DNA from: Gammaproteobacteria bacterium
GTDB taxonomy: Bacteria > Pseudomonadota > Gammaproteobacteria > 21-64-14
NCBI GenBank assembly: GCA_027013145.1
Contig: JALUXX010000011.1
Span: 124,001-188,000, forward strand
Length of the DNA stretch: 64,000 nucleotides
Reading direction: 5' to 3'
This document shows positions 14,464 through 24,643 of this stretch, piece after piece. Position 1 is the stretch's first letter; each line of letters begins with the position of its first letter. A program made the position numbers and the translations under genes. The notes beneath the pieces are model-generated. The model worked only from the letters and a program-made list of their open reading frames with translations, was not told the DNA's origin and did no database searches.

Positions 14464-17310
14464 CTACGCGATGGCCTGACGCGCGATCTCCGCCTCGGGG
14501 CGACCCAGGTAGAATCCCTGCGCGTAGTCGACGCCGTATTCCTGCAGCAGGCGCAGCGTTCGGGCGTCCTCCACGTACTCGGCGATGGTGAGCTTGCCGA
14601 GGGCGTGTGCGACCTCGTTCAGGGAGCGCACCATGGCCTGATCGACCGGCGTCGCCGCCAGCCCCTGGACGAAGGATCCGTCGATCTTGAGTTTGTCCAC
14701 CGGCAGGTGCTTCAGGTAGGTGAAGGAGCAGAATCCCGCGCCGAAGTCGTCGAGGGCGAAGTGGCAGCCGATGTCCTTGAGCGCACCGATGAACCGTACC
14801 GCGGCGGCGAGGTTGGCGATGGCCGCCGTCTCGGTGATCTCGAAGGTGAGCCACGCCGGATCGAGTCCGGTCTCCTCCAGCAGCCGGCGGATCATGGGCA
14901 GCAGTGCGGCATCCTCGAAGGCGCGCCCGGACAGATTGACGGAGAAGCGCACCGGCTCCCCCGCGGCCCGGAGCTGGGCGAGGTGGCCGATCGCCTGGCG
15001 CACGGTCCAGCGGTCGACGCTGTGAATGAGGCCGAAGCGCTCCGCGGCCGGCATGAAGCCGCCCGGAAGGATGACCTTGCCGTCGCTGCACGGCATACGC
15101 ATGAGCACCTCGTAGTCGTGCACGCGCCCGTCGGCCACCGCGACGATCGGCTGGAAGACGAGCTGGAAGCGATCCTGTTCGAGCATCTCGCGCACCCGCG
15201 CCGCCCAGCCCATGTCCTCGGCCATACCGGCCCGGTCCCGGTCCTCGGGGTTGTATAGGTTGACGCGGTTGCGCCCGCGCGCCTTGGCGATGTTGCAGGC
15301 GATGTCGGCATGCGCCAGCACCTCGTCGGCGGACTGCGCGCGTTCGTCGACCGCCGCCACGCCGATGCTGCAGGTCACGTTGAAGGCATTGCCGGCCTCG
15401 AGAAAGCGGTACTTGCCGACGAGGGCGCGGATATCCTCGGCCGCACGCACGGCCCGTTCGCCGTCGATGTTGTCGAGCAGGAGCGTGAATTCATCCCCGC
15501 CGAAGCGCGCCAGGAGGTCCCCGTCGCGCACGCGCGAGGAGATCAAGGTGGCGATCTCCACCAGGAGACGGTCGCCGGCCGCGTGGCCGAGGGTGTCGTT
15601 GATGTACTTGAACTGATCCAGATCGATGTAGGCGACCGCGCAGGTGGCCCCGCTACGGGCGACCCTTGCGACCAGCAGTTCGAGTTCCTGCTGGAAGGCG
15701 TGGCGGTTGCGCAGCCCGGTGAGCGAATCGTGTTCGGCCTGATAGGTCAGGCGGCGCTCGAAGGCCTTCTGTTCGGTGATGTCGCGCGCCGTTCCGGTGA
15801 TCCGGACCACCCGGCCGTGCTCGTCGAAGAGCGGTTTGGCGTTGAAGCTGAGGTGGTGCGGGCGCCCCTCGCGATCCAGGTGCACGGTCTCGTAACGCAC
15901 CCATTCGCGCCCCTGGAGGATCTCCTGGAACGCGGCGGCGTCGCGCTCGGTGCGCTCCGGCGCCTGGAACTCCCGCACCGGGCGCAGCTGCATCTCCTCC
16001 GGGGCGTAACCGTAGATCGTGCGGGCCGCGGCGTTGAGGTAGGTCCAGCGCCCCTGCGGGTCCATGCTCCAGACGAGGTCGTGGGCGGTCTCGACGAGAT
16101 CGCGGTAGCGCGCCTCGGCGGCCAGGCGCTCGCGCTCCGCCGCCTTGCGCTTGGAGATGTCGGCCACGAGGCAGGTGTACATGGGCGAGCCGCTGCGCTC
16201 GACGCGACTCACACGGACCGACATCGGCCGCCGGGAACCGTCCCGGTGCCGTCCCTCCAGCTCCTGTTCCGCCGCGTTGGGCCGGGGGGCGGTGCCCTCC
16301 GCCGCAAGCCCCGGAAGCAGCTCGTGCAGGGATCGCCCGCGCGCCTCCTGGGCGCGCAGGCCGAACAGCCGTTCGGCGGCCCGATTGAAGGTGTCGATGC
16401 GTCCGCCCGCGTCGACGACGATGATGCCTTCGGCGGCGGTGTCGACCACCGCGCGCACGTGCGACTCCTGATCGCCCAGGCGCCGGAACAGGCTCCCGAG
16501 CATCTGCGTCATGTAGCCGATCTCGTCGCTGGAGCGCGGGCGCACCGCGGCGAGTTCGGCGTGCGAGGAGGCCCCGCTGCGCCGCAGCACCTCCCGGACC
16601 GGGGACAGCGCGCGGGTCATTCCGCGCACCGAGAGCAGGGCCACGCCTATGGTCACCAGCGCCAGGACGCCCCAGACGATCGCGTCCTCGGGGGTGGTGC
16701 GCCCGGCGATATGGGCGTGGTACTGGAGCAGGAGCGCGTAGGAGAGCAGCGGGACGAGGGCGGCGACGAGCAGCAGCTTGGACCGCACGCTGATGTGTAC
16801 CCCGCGCAGACCCAGGGCGGCGACCGTCAGGTCCAGGCGCTCCTGCGCGAAGAGAAAGATCGGCAGACCCACCAGCATCGCGGCGGCGAGCAGGGCGGCC
16901 TCGAGTTTCTCCAGCGCGAGGAAACGTGCGGGCACCGGGTCGGGGGCCACGGTCATGCGCCAGACCGCCGCCAGCAGGAGGGCGTAGACGAGAAGTGCGC
17001 CCCAGAAATGGCGCTGGAACCGCCGCACGCGCCGCTCGAGCGATTCCGGCGCCGCCCGCCCCGAGGGGTTCGCGCGCATCCAGTCGTCGAGCGGTTTCAG
17101 GAAGCGGCGAAAGTGCACCCCCGCCCAGATCGTCATCAGAACGATGAATCCGATGAGCCGCGGATCGCGGAAGGCGCGTTGCAGTCCGACCGGGGCGGTC
17201 AAGCCGAGCGTGACCGCGATGCCGAGGCCGGCGGCCGGGAGGAGCAGAAACGCGACGAGCACCGCGCGCGTGACGCGGCGACCCAGCGCGGACTGCGCCT
17301 CAGCGGGCAT
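14464..17310 (-). CDS. Membrane-bound PAS-GGDEF-EAL protein (c-di-GMP turnover)
   Basis: The 948-residue protein has several membrane segments in the first 250 residues and a HAMP-like region (RGMTRALSPVREVLRR). Two PAS domains follow (AVVDTAAEGIIVVDAGG and DLVETAHDLVWSMDPQG), then GGDEF and EAL. GGDEF is intact (ARFGGDEFTLLL) with the inhibitory RxxD five residues upstream (RDGD). The EAL signature is DYEVLMRMP, with Val for Ala, but the catalytic set looks complete: NLSG, EITET, DDFGAGFCS, KLKIDG, EYVED and QGFYLGRP. It may both make and degrade c-di-GMP in response to a PAS signal. Confidence 0.92.
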   Translation of the reverse strand: MPAEAQSALGRRVTRAVLVAFLLLPAAGLGIAVTLGLTAPVGLQRAFRDPRLIGFIVLMTIWAGVHFRRFLKPLDDWMRANPSGRAAPESLERRVRRFQRHFWGALLVYALLLAAVWRMTVAPDPVPARFLALEKLEAALLAAAMLVGLPIFLFAQERLDLTVAALGLRGVHISVRSKLLLVAALVPLLSYALLLQYHAHIAGRTTPEDAIVWGVLALVTIGVALLSVRGMTRALSPVREVLRRSGASSHAELAAVRPRSSDEIGYMTQMLGSLFRRLGDQESHVRAVVDTAAEGIIVVDAGGRIDTFNRAAERLFGLRAQEARGRSLHELLPGLAAEGTAPRPNAAEQELEGRHRDGSRRPMSVRVSRVERSGSPMYTCLVADISKRKAAERERLAAEARYRDLVETAHDLVWSMDPQGRWTYLNAAARTIYGYAPEEMQLRPVREFQAPERTERDAAAFQEILQGREWVRYETVHLDREGRPHHLSFNAKPLFDEHGRVVRITGTARDITEQKAFERRLTYQAEHDSLTGLRNRHAFQQELELLVARVARSGATCAVAYIDLDQFKYINDTLGHAAGDRLLVEIATLISSRVRDGDLLARFGGDEFTLLLDNIDGERAVRAAEDIRALVGKYRFLEAGNAFNVTCSIGVAAVDERAQSADEVLAHADIACNIAKARGRNRVNLYNPEDRDRAGMAEDMGWAARVREMLEQDRFQLVFQPIVAVADGRVHDYEVLMRMPCSDGKVILPGGFMPAAERFGLIHSVDRWTVRQAIGHLAQLRAAGEPVRFSVNLSGRAFEDAALLPMIRRLLEETGLDPAWLTFEITETAAIANLAAAVRFIGALKDIGCHFALDDFGAGFCSFTYLKHLPVDKLKIDGSFVQGLAATPVDQAMVRSLNEVAHALGKLTIAEYVEDARTLRLLQEYGVDYAQGFYLGRPEAEIARQAIA

Positions 17311-17456
17311 CGCCCCGAGACCCGGCCGCGGGCTTCGCCGCCGCCGGGGGCGGCTGTGGCTGGCACCCGATCATCGCAAGGTATGATTGCAGAAGGCGCC
17401 AGGCAATACCAGCGCATGCGGCGGAGTGCGGAAGCGGTGTGCTCCCGGGCGGACCC

Positions 17457-17831
17457 CTACCAGCGGAACAGCACCCACTGCGGCACCATGATCCGCGGGT
17501 TGAGCTGACTCATCCGGGCGTTCAGGTGCCCATCCCCGTTGGTGTCCACGAGGTAGTAGGGCGGGCCGAACTTGGGCGTGACCTTGACCATGTAGACCTG
17601 GCCGTGGACGCTGTACTCCTCGATGGTCTTGTTCTTCTCGTGGCGGATGGTGATTTTCGGCTCGAGGTCGCGGCGCTCGGCGTTGGGATTGGGCACGCCG
17701 GGCATCGCCGCCGGCGGGACCTTGGCCGGGAGCGGCGGGGGCGCCGGCGTCTGTGCGGCCCACACGGGCGGCGCCAGCGCCGGCCCCGAGAGCAGCAGCG
17801 CGGCGGCCGCTACGGCGGCGGCGACTCGCAT
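17457..17831 (-). CDS. DUF2782 family periplasmic protein
   Basis: The 124-residue protein has a signal peptide (MRVAAAVAAAALLLSGPALAPPVWAAQ) and a proline-rich linker. A compact domain follows (ITIRHEKNKTIEEYSVHGQVYMVKVTPKFGPPYYLVDTNGDGHLN) ending NPRIMVPQWVLFRW, characteristic of DUF2782. The gene is commonly found beside polA in gammaproteobacteria, as here. The function is unknown. A GGAGG-like site precedes the ATG. Confidence 0.87.
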   Translation of the reverse strand: MRVAAAVAAAALLLSGPALAPPVWAAQTPAPPPLPAKVPPAAMPGVPNPNAERRDLEPKITIRHEKNKTIEEYSVHGQVYMVKVTPKFGPPYYLVDTNGDGHLNARMSQLNPRIMVPQWVLFRW

Positions 17832-17916
17832 GGAAGCCTCCTGTGGAGAGACCTTTCCGGTGCCCGGTCCGGGGGCACCACCGGTATCGCATTGGACCCC
17901 AGCGAAGGGCATCCGT

Positions 17917-18654
17917 TCAAAGCTCCAGCAGCACTTCCTGCTCGCGCGCCGAAGGCTCGAAACCACGGTGTTCGTAGTGCTGGAAGATCGCATCCACGAC
18001 CTCCTGCGGCTCGTCGACGACGCGAAAGAGCTTGAGGTCGTCGGCACTGACGGTGTTCTCGGCGACCAGCGTGTCCTCGAACCAGCGCAGCAGGCCCGCC
18101 CAGAACGGCCGGTGTACGAGGATGATCGGAATCCGACGCGTCTTGCCGGTCTGTACCAGGGTCAGGATCTCCGCCAACTCGTCGAGCGTACCGAAACCGC
18201 CGGGCAGCACCACGTAGGCCGACGCGTACTTGACGAACATCACCTTGCGCGAAAAGAAGTGGCGGAAATGCAGCGAGATATCCTGGTACCCGTTCGACTT
18301 CTGCTCGTGCGGGAGCTGGATGTTGAGCCCGATGCTGGGCGAGCGCCCGGCGTAGGCGCCTTTGTTGGCGGCCTCCATGACCCCGGGCCCACCGCCGCTC
18401 ACCACCGAAAATCCGGCATCGGACAGGACGCGGGAGATGGCCTCCGCGAGGCGGTAATAGGGATGCTCCGGCGGCGTGCGCGAGGAACCGAAGATGCTCA
18501 CCGAGGGCTTGATACGCGCCAGGCGCTCGAAGCCTTCCACGAATTCCGCCATGATCTGGAAGATCTTCCAGGACTCGCGGGTCAGCAACGTATCGTCGAT
18601 CGGCATCAAGCCGGGGTGTGCAGCCTTGCTGTGTTCGTCCATAATCCGTGTCAT
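17917..18654 (-). CDS. LOG family (TIGR00730) nucleotide 5'-monophosphate phosphoribohydrolase
   Basis: LOG enzymes cleave the base from (N6-modified) AMP and related nucleotides. The 245-residue product has SIFGSSRTPPEHPYY, VVSGGGPGVMEAANKGAY and the signature LPGGFGTLDELAEILTLVQTGK, the PGGxGTxxE motif with the catalytic Glu. Older annotations call these lysine decarboxylases, which is wrong. The start is uncertain among ATGs at 18654 and 18642; neither has a clear ribosome site. It diverges from polA. Confidence 0.85.
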   Translation of the reverse strand: MTRIMDEHSKAAHPGLMPIDDTLLTRESWKIFQIMAEFVEGFERLARIKPSVSIFGSSRTPPEHPYYRLAEAISRVLSDAGFSVVSGGGPGVMEAANKGAYAGRSPSIGLNIQLPHEQKSNGYQDISLHFRHFFSRKVMFVKYASAYVVLPGGFGTLDELAEILTLVQTGKTRRIPIILVHRPFWAGLLRWFEDTLVAENTVSADDLKLFRVVDEPQEVVDAIFQHYEHRGFEPSAREQEVLLEL

Positions 18655-18814
18655 GCGAGGGGCGTTCCGTTGAAAACCCGCGTCCCGAATCGCGGGCCGA
18701 CGCTTCCTTGTATCACAATCCGGCGTCGGAAACACCCGGGCGGGAAAGGCATTTTTCCGCAACTGCGGATCGCCACAACCGGTTTTCGGCCACTCGACGG
18801 GGCGACTTGAGCCG

Positions 18815-21523
18815 ATGGACGACCTCCAGCCGCTGATTCTGGTCGACGGCTCATCCTACCTCTACCGCGCCTTCCATGCGCTGCCCCCGTTGAGCAATTC
18901 ACGCGGGGAGCCGACGGGGGCGGTCTACGGCGTCGCCAACATGCTGCGCCGGCTCCTGGCCGAGCATAACCCGGAACGGATCGGCGTGGTCTTCGACGCC
19001 AAGGGACCCACGTTCCGCGACGAGCTGTTCGCGGCGTACAAGGCCAACCGTCCGCCGATGCCCGACGAGCTTCAGGCCCAGATCGAACCGCTGCACGAAC
19101 TCGTCCGGGCCATGGGCCTGCCGCTGCTGAGCGTCCCCGGCGTCGAGGCCGACGACGTCATCGGCACCCTCGCGGTACGCGCGGCGGCTGCCGGCACGCC
19201 GGTCCTCATCTCCACGGGGGACAAGGACATGGCGCAGCTCGTCTCCGACCGCGTCACGCTCGTCAACACCATGACCGGTTCGATCCTGGACCCGCAGGGC
19301 GTGCAGGACAAGTTCGGTGTACCTCCGGAGCGGATCGTGGAGCTGCTGGCGCTCATGGGCGACGCCTCCGACAACATCCCGGGGATCCCGCGCGTCGGCC
19401 CGAAGACGGCGGCGAAGTGGCTCGCACAGTACGGGTCGCTCGCGGCGCTGCTGGCGCACGCCGACGAGATCAAGGGCAAGGTCGGCGAGAGCCTGCGCGA
19501 GCATCGCGACCGCCTGCCGCTGGCGCTCGAGCTGGCCACGATCCGCACGGACGTCGACCTGGACGTCGACCCCGAGACGCTGCGGCGGCGGTCCCCCGAC
19601 ACCGATGCCCTGCGCCGGTTGCTCGCGCGCCTGGAGTTCACGCGCTGGCTGGAGGAGGTCGCGGGCGCGGACCCGGCGGGCGGCGTCGCGACCGCCGGCG
19701 CCCGCGCGCGGGCGGAGGTGCGTTACGAGGCGGTGTTCACGGAGGCGGCCCTCGAGGGGTGGATCGCACGCCTGGAGCGCGCCGGGGCCTTCGCCTTCGA
19801 CAGCGAGACCACGAGCCTCGACTACATGAGCGCCGAGATCGTCGGCGTCTCGTTCGCGACCGAGGCGGGGGAGGCCGCCTACGTCCCGCTCGCCCACCGC
19901 TACCCCGGGGCGCCGGCGCAGCTCGATCGGGACGCGGTGCTCGGGCGCCTGCGCCCCCTGCTCGAATCGGCCGAGCGGCCCAAGATCGGGCAGAACCTCA
20001 AATACGACATGAGCGTGCTCGCCCGCCACGGCGTGACGCTGCGCGGCGCGTGCTTCGACACCATGCTCGAGTCCTACGTTCTCGACAGCACCCACCCGGG
20101 GCACGATCTCGACACGCTCGCGCTCAAGCTGCTCGGCCACCGCACCATCCGCTACGAGGACGTGGCCGGGAAGGGCGCACGCCAGATCGGATTCGAGGCG
20201 GTGCCGATCGAACAGGCGACGCCGTACGCGGCCGAGGACGCCGACGTCGCGTTGCGCCTCCACCGCGCGCTCTGGCCCCGCCTGGAGGCCGAGCCGACCC
20301 TGCGCAGCCTGTTCGAGGAGATCGAGATGCCGCTGGTGCCGGTGCTCTCGCGCATGGAACGCACCGGCGTACTGGTGGACCGGGACATGCTGCAGGCGCA
20401 GAGCGCCGAGCTGGCGCAGCGTCTGGAGGAGCTCGAGCGCGAGGTCTATGAGGTCGCCGGCGAGCGCTTCAACCTCGGGTCGCCGAAGCAGCTCCAGGCG
20501 GTGCTGTTCGAGAAGCAGGGTCTGCCGGTCCTGCAAAAGACCCCGGGGGGGCAGCCCTCGACGGCGGAATCGGTCCTGCAGGAACTCGCGGCCGACTATC
20601 CGCTCCCGCGCCTGATCCTGGCCTACCGCAGCCTGAGCAAGCTCAAGTCGACCTACACCGACCGCCTCCCGGAGCAGATACACCCCGCGACCGGCCGAGT
20701 GCACACCTCCTACCACCAGGCCGTGGCCGCCACCGGCCGGCTCTCGTCATCCGATCCGAATCTCCAGAACATCCCCGTACGCACGCCCGAGGGGCGCCGC
20801 ATCCGCCGCGCGTTCGTCGCCCCGCCCGGGCGCCGGATCCTGGCCGCCGACTATTCGCAGATCGAGCTGCGTATCATGGCGCACCTCTCCGGCGACGAGG
20901 GCCTGTTGCGGGCGTTCGGCGAGGGCGCCGACGTCCACCGCGCGACGGCGGCGGAGGTCTTCGCCGTGGCGCCGGCCGAGGTGACCGACGAGCAGCGCCG
21001 CTCGGCCAAGGCGATCAACTTCGGGCTGATCTACGGGATGTCGGCGTTCGGGCTCGCGCGCCAGCTCGGCATCGACCGCAATGCGGCCCAAGCGTACGTC
21101 GACCGGTATTTCGCCCGCTACCCCGGCGTGAAGGCATTCATGGACCGCACGCGGGCCGAGGCGCACGAGCGCGGCTTCGTCGAGACCCTCTTCGGGCGGC
21201 GCCTTCAGCTTCCCGAGATCCGCTCACGCAATCAGCAGCGCCGGCGCGCCGCCGAGCGTACCGCAATCAACGCCCCGATGCAGGGGACCGCGGCCGACAT
21301 CATCAAGCGCGCGATGATCGCGGTCGACGCCTGGCTGCGCACGAGCGGGATCGACGCGCTGATGATCATGCAGGTGCACGACGAACTGGTGTTCGAGGTT
21401 CACGCCGATCAGGTCGAGCGGGCGCGCACGGCGATCCGCGAGCACATGGCCGGGGCGGCGCGCCTGGCGGTGCCGCTGGTCGTCGACATCGGGGTGGGCG
21501 ACAACTGGGACGAGGCGCACTGA
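18815..21523 (+). CDS. polA: DNA polymerase I
   Basis: The 902-residue protein has all three domains. The 5' nuclease (1-290) shows DGSSYLYRAFHALPPL and SDNIPGIPRVGPKTA. The 3'-5' exonuclease (about 310-500) keeps the DxE motif FDSETTSLD and ends with YAAEDADVALRLH. The polymerase (about 510-902) shows RRAFVAPPGRRILAADYSQIELRIMAHLSGD (motif A), RRSAKAINFGLIYGMSAFG (motif B) and MQVHDELVFEV (motif C). It fills gaps in excision repair and matures Okazaki fragments. The final five codons with the stop are repeated immediately downstream. Confidence 0.97.
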   Translation: MDDLQPLILVDGSSYLYRAFHALPPLSNSRGEPTGAVYGVANMLRRLLAEHNPERIGVVFDAKGPTFRDELFAAYKANRPPMPDELQAQIEPLHELVRAMGLPLLSVPGVEADDVIGTLAVRAAAAGTPVLISTGDKDMAQLVSDRVTLVNTMTGSILDPQGVQDKFGVPPERIVELLALMGDASDNIPGIPRVGPKTAAKWLAQYGSLAALLAHADEIKGKVGESLREHRDRLPLALELATIRTDVDLDVDPETLRRRSPDTDALRRLLARLEFTRWLEEVAGADPAGGVATAGARARAEVRYEAVFTEAALEGWIARLERAGAFAFDSETTSLDYMSAEIVGVSFATEAGEAAYVPLAHRYPGAPAQLDRDAVLGRLRPLLESAERPKIGQNLKYDMSVLARHGVTLRGACFDTMLESYVLDSTHPGHDLDTLALKLLGHRTIRYEDVAGKGARQIGFEAVPIEQATPYAAEDADVALRLHRALWPRLEAEPTLRSLFEEIEMPLVPVLSRMERTGVLVDRDMLQAQSAELAQRLEELEREVYEVAGERFNLGSPKQLQAVLFEKQGLPVLQKTPGGQPSTAESVLQELAADYPLPRLILAYRSLSKLKSTYTDRLPEQIHPATGRVHTSYHQAVAATGRLSSSDPNLQNIPVRTPEGRRIRRAFVAPPGRRILAADYSQIELRIMAHLSGDEGLLRAFGEGADVHRATAAEVFAVAPAEVTDEQRRSAKAINFGLIYGMSAFGLARQLGIDRNAAQAYVDRYFARYPGVKAFMDRTRAEAHERGFVETLFGRRLQLPEIRSRNQQRRRAAERTAINAPMQGTAADIIKRAMIAVDAWLRTSGIDALMIMQVHDELVFEVHADQVERARTAIREHMAGAARLAVPLVVDIGVGDNWDEAH

Positions 21524-21540
21524 GCGGACGAGGCGCACTG
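21507..21540 (+). repeat. Short direct repeat at the polA stop codon
   Basis: GGACGAGGCGCACTGA occurs twice with an 18-base period, so the last codons and TGA of polA are duplicated just beyond the gene. The second copy is outside the frame of the protein and appears to be a recent slip duplication. Confidence 0.75.
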
Positions 21541-21626
21541 AACGCCGTCGCGGCCGTGACAGGGGGCACCGGACGCCGGACACGATCCGTACGGCGGCGA
21601 GCCTGCGGAGCCCGGCCGGCCCCTGC

Positions 21627-21653
21627 AAAAAAACAGGGCGCGCACGCGCCCTG
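21627..21653 (-). terminator. Intrinsic terminator of the dsrE2 gene
   Basis: On the minus strand CAGGGCGCG and CGCGCCCTG form a 9-bp stem with a two-base centre (four after opening one pair), followed by seven T residues. It lies about 170 bases after the dsrE2 stop codon and would also separate it from the convergent polA. Confidence 0.8.
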
Positions 21654-21825
21654 CCATGGAGAACGGATCGAAACCGGCCCTCTCGGCCCTCCCTGGGAGC
21701 CCGCCCACCTATCGAACGACCACCCCGCAGGCCGCCGCGCCCGACGGCCGCGGGATCGGGCCGCCGCCCAGACGGGGCGACGGCCCGATGAAGGTCCCGG
21801 TGACGGCCCCGCGGCCGTGCCCGGA

Positions 21826-22461
21826 TCAGATGAACAGCGTGACGTCCGCCTTCTGCGCCGTCGGCAGGAAGGATGCCGCGCCGACGTAGTCCTGAACCTC
21901 GGGGATGAACTGTTCGCGCTTGTAGCCGAACAGCTCCACCGTCATCTGGCAGGCGATCATCTTCACGTCCGCCTCCAGACACAGGTCGCGCAGCTCGGTG
22001 ACGGAGGCCACGCCGCAGTTCTTGATCGTCTTCTTCATCAGGCCGGTGGCGACCGTCTCGAAGCCCGGGATGTTGGCCATCAACAGGTTCGGCATGTTCC
22101 AGTTGATGTTCTTGAACCACTTCGGACCGAAGGGCATCTTCATCGGCATGGCGGGGTTGCCCAGCGGGCTGACGTGGCCGTTGTAGTCCTTGAGCAGCAG
22201 GCTCAGGCCGTAGAACGTGAAGAAGATCGACACGTCCCAGCCCAGCGCGGCCGCCGTCGAGGCGAGGATGAAGGGGGGATAGGCCCAGTCGAGCGTTCCC
22301 TTCGTCGCGACGATGGCCATCGACGGGGTCTTGTTGGCCTCGATCTCCTGGAGTTTCTTCGGAAGCATCTCGTCGAGACGCTTGCCGATGAGTTCGTCGA
22401 GCCGGCCGTTCAGCTTCTCGACCAGCTGGTCGGCCTGCATGTTCTCTGCGGTCGTGGACAT
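21826..22461 (-). CDS. DsrE2-type (DsrE/DsrF/DrsH-like) sulfur-trafficking family protein
   Basis: The 211-residue protein has an N-terminal coiled, charged segment (DQLVEKLNGRLDELIGKRLDEMLPKKLQEIEANK). A DsrE-fold domain follows (MAIVATKGTLDWAYPPFILASTAAALGWDVSIFFTFYGLSLLLKD). Cysteines lie at KNCGVAS, RDLCLEADVKMIACQMTVELFG. DsrE2 proteins act with rhodanese and TusA in sulfur relay of sulfur oxidisers, but no tusA is adjacent here. AGGAGGAG precedes the ATG. The gene is monocistronic, with its own near-consensus promoter and terminator. Confidence 0.85.
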   Translation of the reverse strand: MSTTAENMQADQLVEKLNGRLDELIGKRLDEMLPKKLQEIEANKTPSMAIVATKGTLDWAYPPFILASTAAALGWDVSIFFTFYGLSLLLKDYNGHVSPLGNPAMPMKMPFGPKWFKNINWNMPNLLMANIPGFETVATGLMKKTIKNCGVASVTELRDLCLEADVKMIACQMTVELFGYKREQFIPEVQDYVGAASFLPTAQKADVTLFI

Positions 22462-22653
22462 GGCGCTCCTCCTTCTCAGGGCTGGTTTCGGTTGCCGTAT
22501 ATTCGGGTACCGCTTCCCCCAGGCCGGAATTTTTGCTGTCTGAAACGGGACCGACGGCCACGCCGCATGGCCGCCCCACGGGCGGTGGTCGCGACGGGCC
22601 GCAATCGGACTTCGCCGACGCAACCTCCGTCTGAGCGAATTCCGACTTTTCGC

Positions 22654-22682
22654 ATTATAGGGTGCCGTTCTCAGTAGGTCAA
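22654..22682 (-). promoter_or_regulatory. Near-consensus sigma-70 promoter of dsrE2
   Basis: On the minus strand TTGACC and a perfect TATAAT are separated by exactly 17 bases. It is the strongest promoter match in the window. Transcription would begin near base 22647, leaving a 5' untranslated leader of about 185 bases before the dsrE2 ATG. No gene is visible in the rest of this 350-base gap. Confidence 0.75.
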
Positions 22683-22815
22683 CTAAAAACGGTGGTGGAT
22701 CCGCCCGGCGGCAGACCCGGAACCCCTTGTCTGCCTGTCAGTTTTGGCACTTAAAGTGTGCATTTCGGCCCCGCGGGGCGAATCGCGGCCGGTCGGCGGC
22801 CCGCCAGCCCGTATT

Positions 22816-23856
22816 TCACCGTGGCCCGGGGTGGGCGCCGGGGTCGCGGCCGAAAGCGACCAGCCGCTCGAGCACCTGCGCGGCGCGGCCGGCGCGGAGC
22901 GCTGCGCGGGCCCGTTCCACCCCTGCGGCGAGCGTGTCGGCGACCCCGGCGACGTAGAGCGCAGCCCCGGCGTTGAGGACCGTGATCTCGCGCGCCGGGC
23001 CGGGACGATCGGCCAGCACTTCGCGGATCCGCGCCAGGCTCTCGTCGCGATCGCGCACCCGCAAGGCATCCAGCGGTGCGGGCTCGATGCCCAGGTCGGC
23101 CGGGTTCAATCGATAGGTCTCCACGCGGCCCTCGCGCAGCTCCGCGACCCGCGTCGGGGCGCCGATGCTGATCTCGTCGAGCCCGTCCTCGGCGTGCACC
23201 ACCAGGACGTGACGGCTGCCCATCCGCGCCAGGACCCGGGCCAGCGGCTCCACCCATTCGGGCGCGAACACGCCGATCACTTGGTTCGGCGCCGCCGCCG
23301 GGTTGGTCAGCGGCCCGAGGAGATTGAACAGAGTACGCACCCCGATCTCGCGCCGGGGGCCGATCGCGTGGCGCATCGCGCCGTGGTGACGCGGGGCGAA
23401 GAGGAAGCCCACCCCGACCTCGCGGATGCAGCGCGCCACCGCGGCGGCGTCCATTTCGAGGTTGACGCCGGCCGCCTCGAGCACGTCCGCGCTGCCCGAG
23501 CGGCTGGAGACGGAGCGGTTGCCGTGTTTGGCCACGTGCGCGCCGGCGGCGGCGGCGACCAGCGCGCCGGCGGTGGAGATGTTGAAGGTACCGGCGGCGT
23601 CGCCGCCGGTCCCGCAGGTATCGACCAGGTGCGGCAGCTCCACCGGCACGCGCACGGCCAGCGAGCGCATCACCGCGGCGGCGGCGGCGATCTCCTCGAC
23701 GGTCTCGCCCTTGAGCCGCAGCGCCACCAGGAAGGCGCCGATCTGCGCCGGCGTCGCCGCCCCGGACATGATCGCGCGCATCACCGCGGTCATCCGCGCA
23801 GCGTCGAGGTCGCGTCCCCGGACGACGTCCGCGATGGCCGCCTGCATTTCGTCCAC
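22816..23856 (-). CDS. trpD: Anthranilate phosphoribosyltransferase
   Basis: TrpD joins anthranilate to PRPP, the second dedicated step of tryptophan synthesis. The 346-residue protein has the PRPP loop [17 protein letters not shown] and [20 protein letters not shown], with the conserved Lys-His before it. It also has [37 protein letters not shown] and [10 protein letters not shown], the Mg-binding acidic pair. It lies about 70 bases downstream of trpG on the same strand, so the two are probably cotranscribed. trpC is 24 kb away. Confidence 0.96.
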   Translation of the reverse strand: MDEMQAAIADVVRGRDLDAARMTAVMRAIMSGAATPAQIGAFLVALRLKGETVEEIAAAAAVMRSLAVRVPVELPHLVDTCGTGGDAAGTFNISTAGALVAAAAGAHVAKHGNRSVSSRSGSADVLEAAGVNLEMDAAAVARCIREVGVGFLFAPRHHGAMRHAIGPRREIGVRTLFNLLGPLTNPAAAPNQVIGVFAPEWVEPLARVLARMGSRHVLVVHAEDGLDEISIGAPTRVAELREGRVETYRLNPADLGIEPAPLDALRVRDRDESLARIREVLADRPGPAREITVLNAGAALYVAGVADTLAAGVERARAALRAGRAAQVLERLVAFGRDPGAHPGPR

Positions 23857-23928
23857 CGTGCCTCCCCGGAGGAGCTGCGCCGCGTCAGCCGCCCGCGCCG
23901 CGAGTCGCCCCGCGCGCCCGCGCCGGGT

Positions 23929-24525
<597 letters not shown>

Positions 24526-24643
24526 CGTGAGCCACTCCGCAGACGGCGCCCGGATAAATGGACCTCCGCGCCCGCCCCGATTCTCCACCCGGCGGCGCCG
24601 GAACGAAAGCCCGCCCCCGCAGGCACGGCACGCGGGACCGGAA

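Noticed and set aside
15310-17508. 732-aa plus-strand ORF opposite the GGDEF-EAL gene
   Set aside because: Antisense shadow; the minus-strand protein has intact PAS, GGDEF and EAL motifs.
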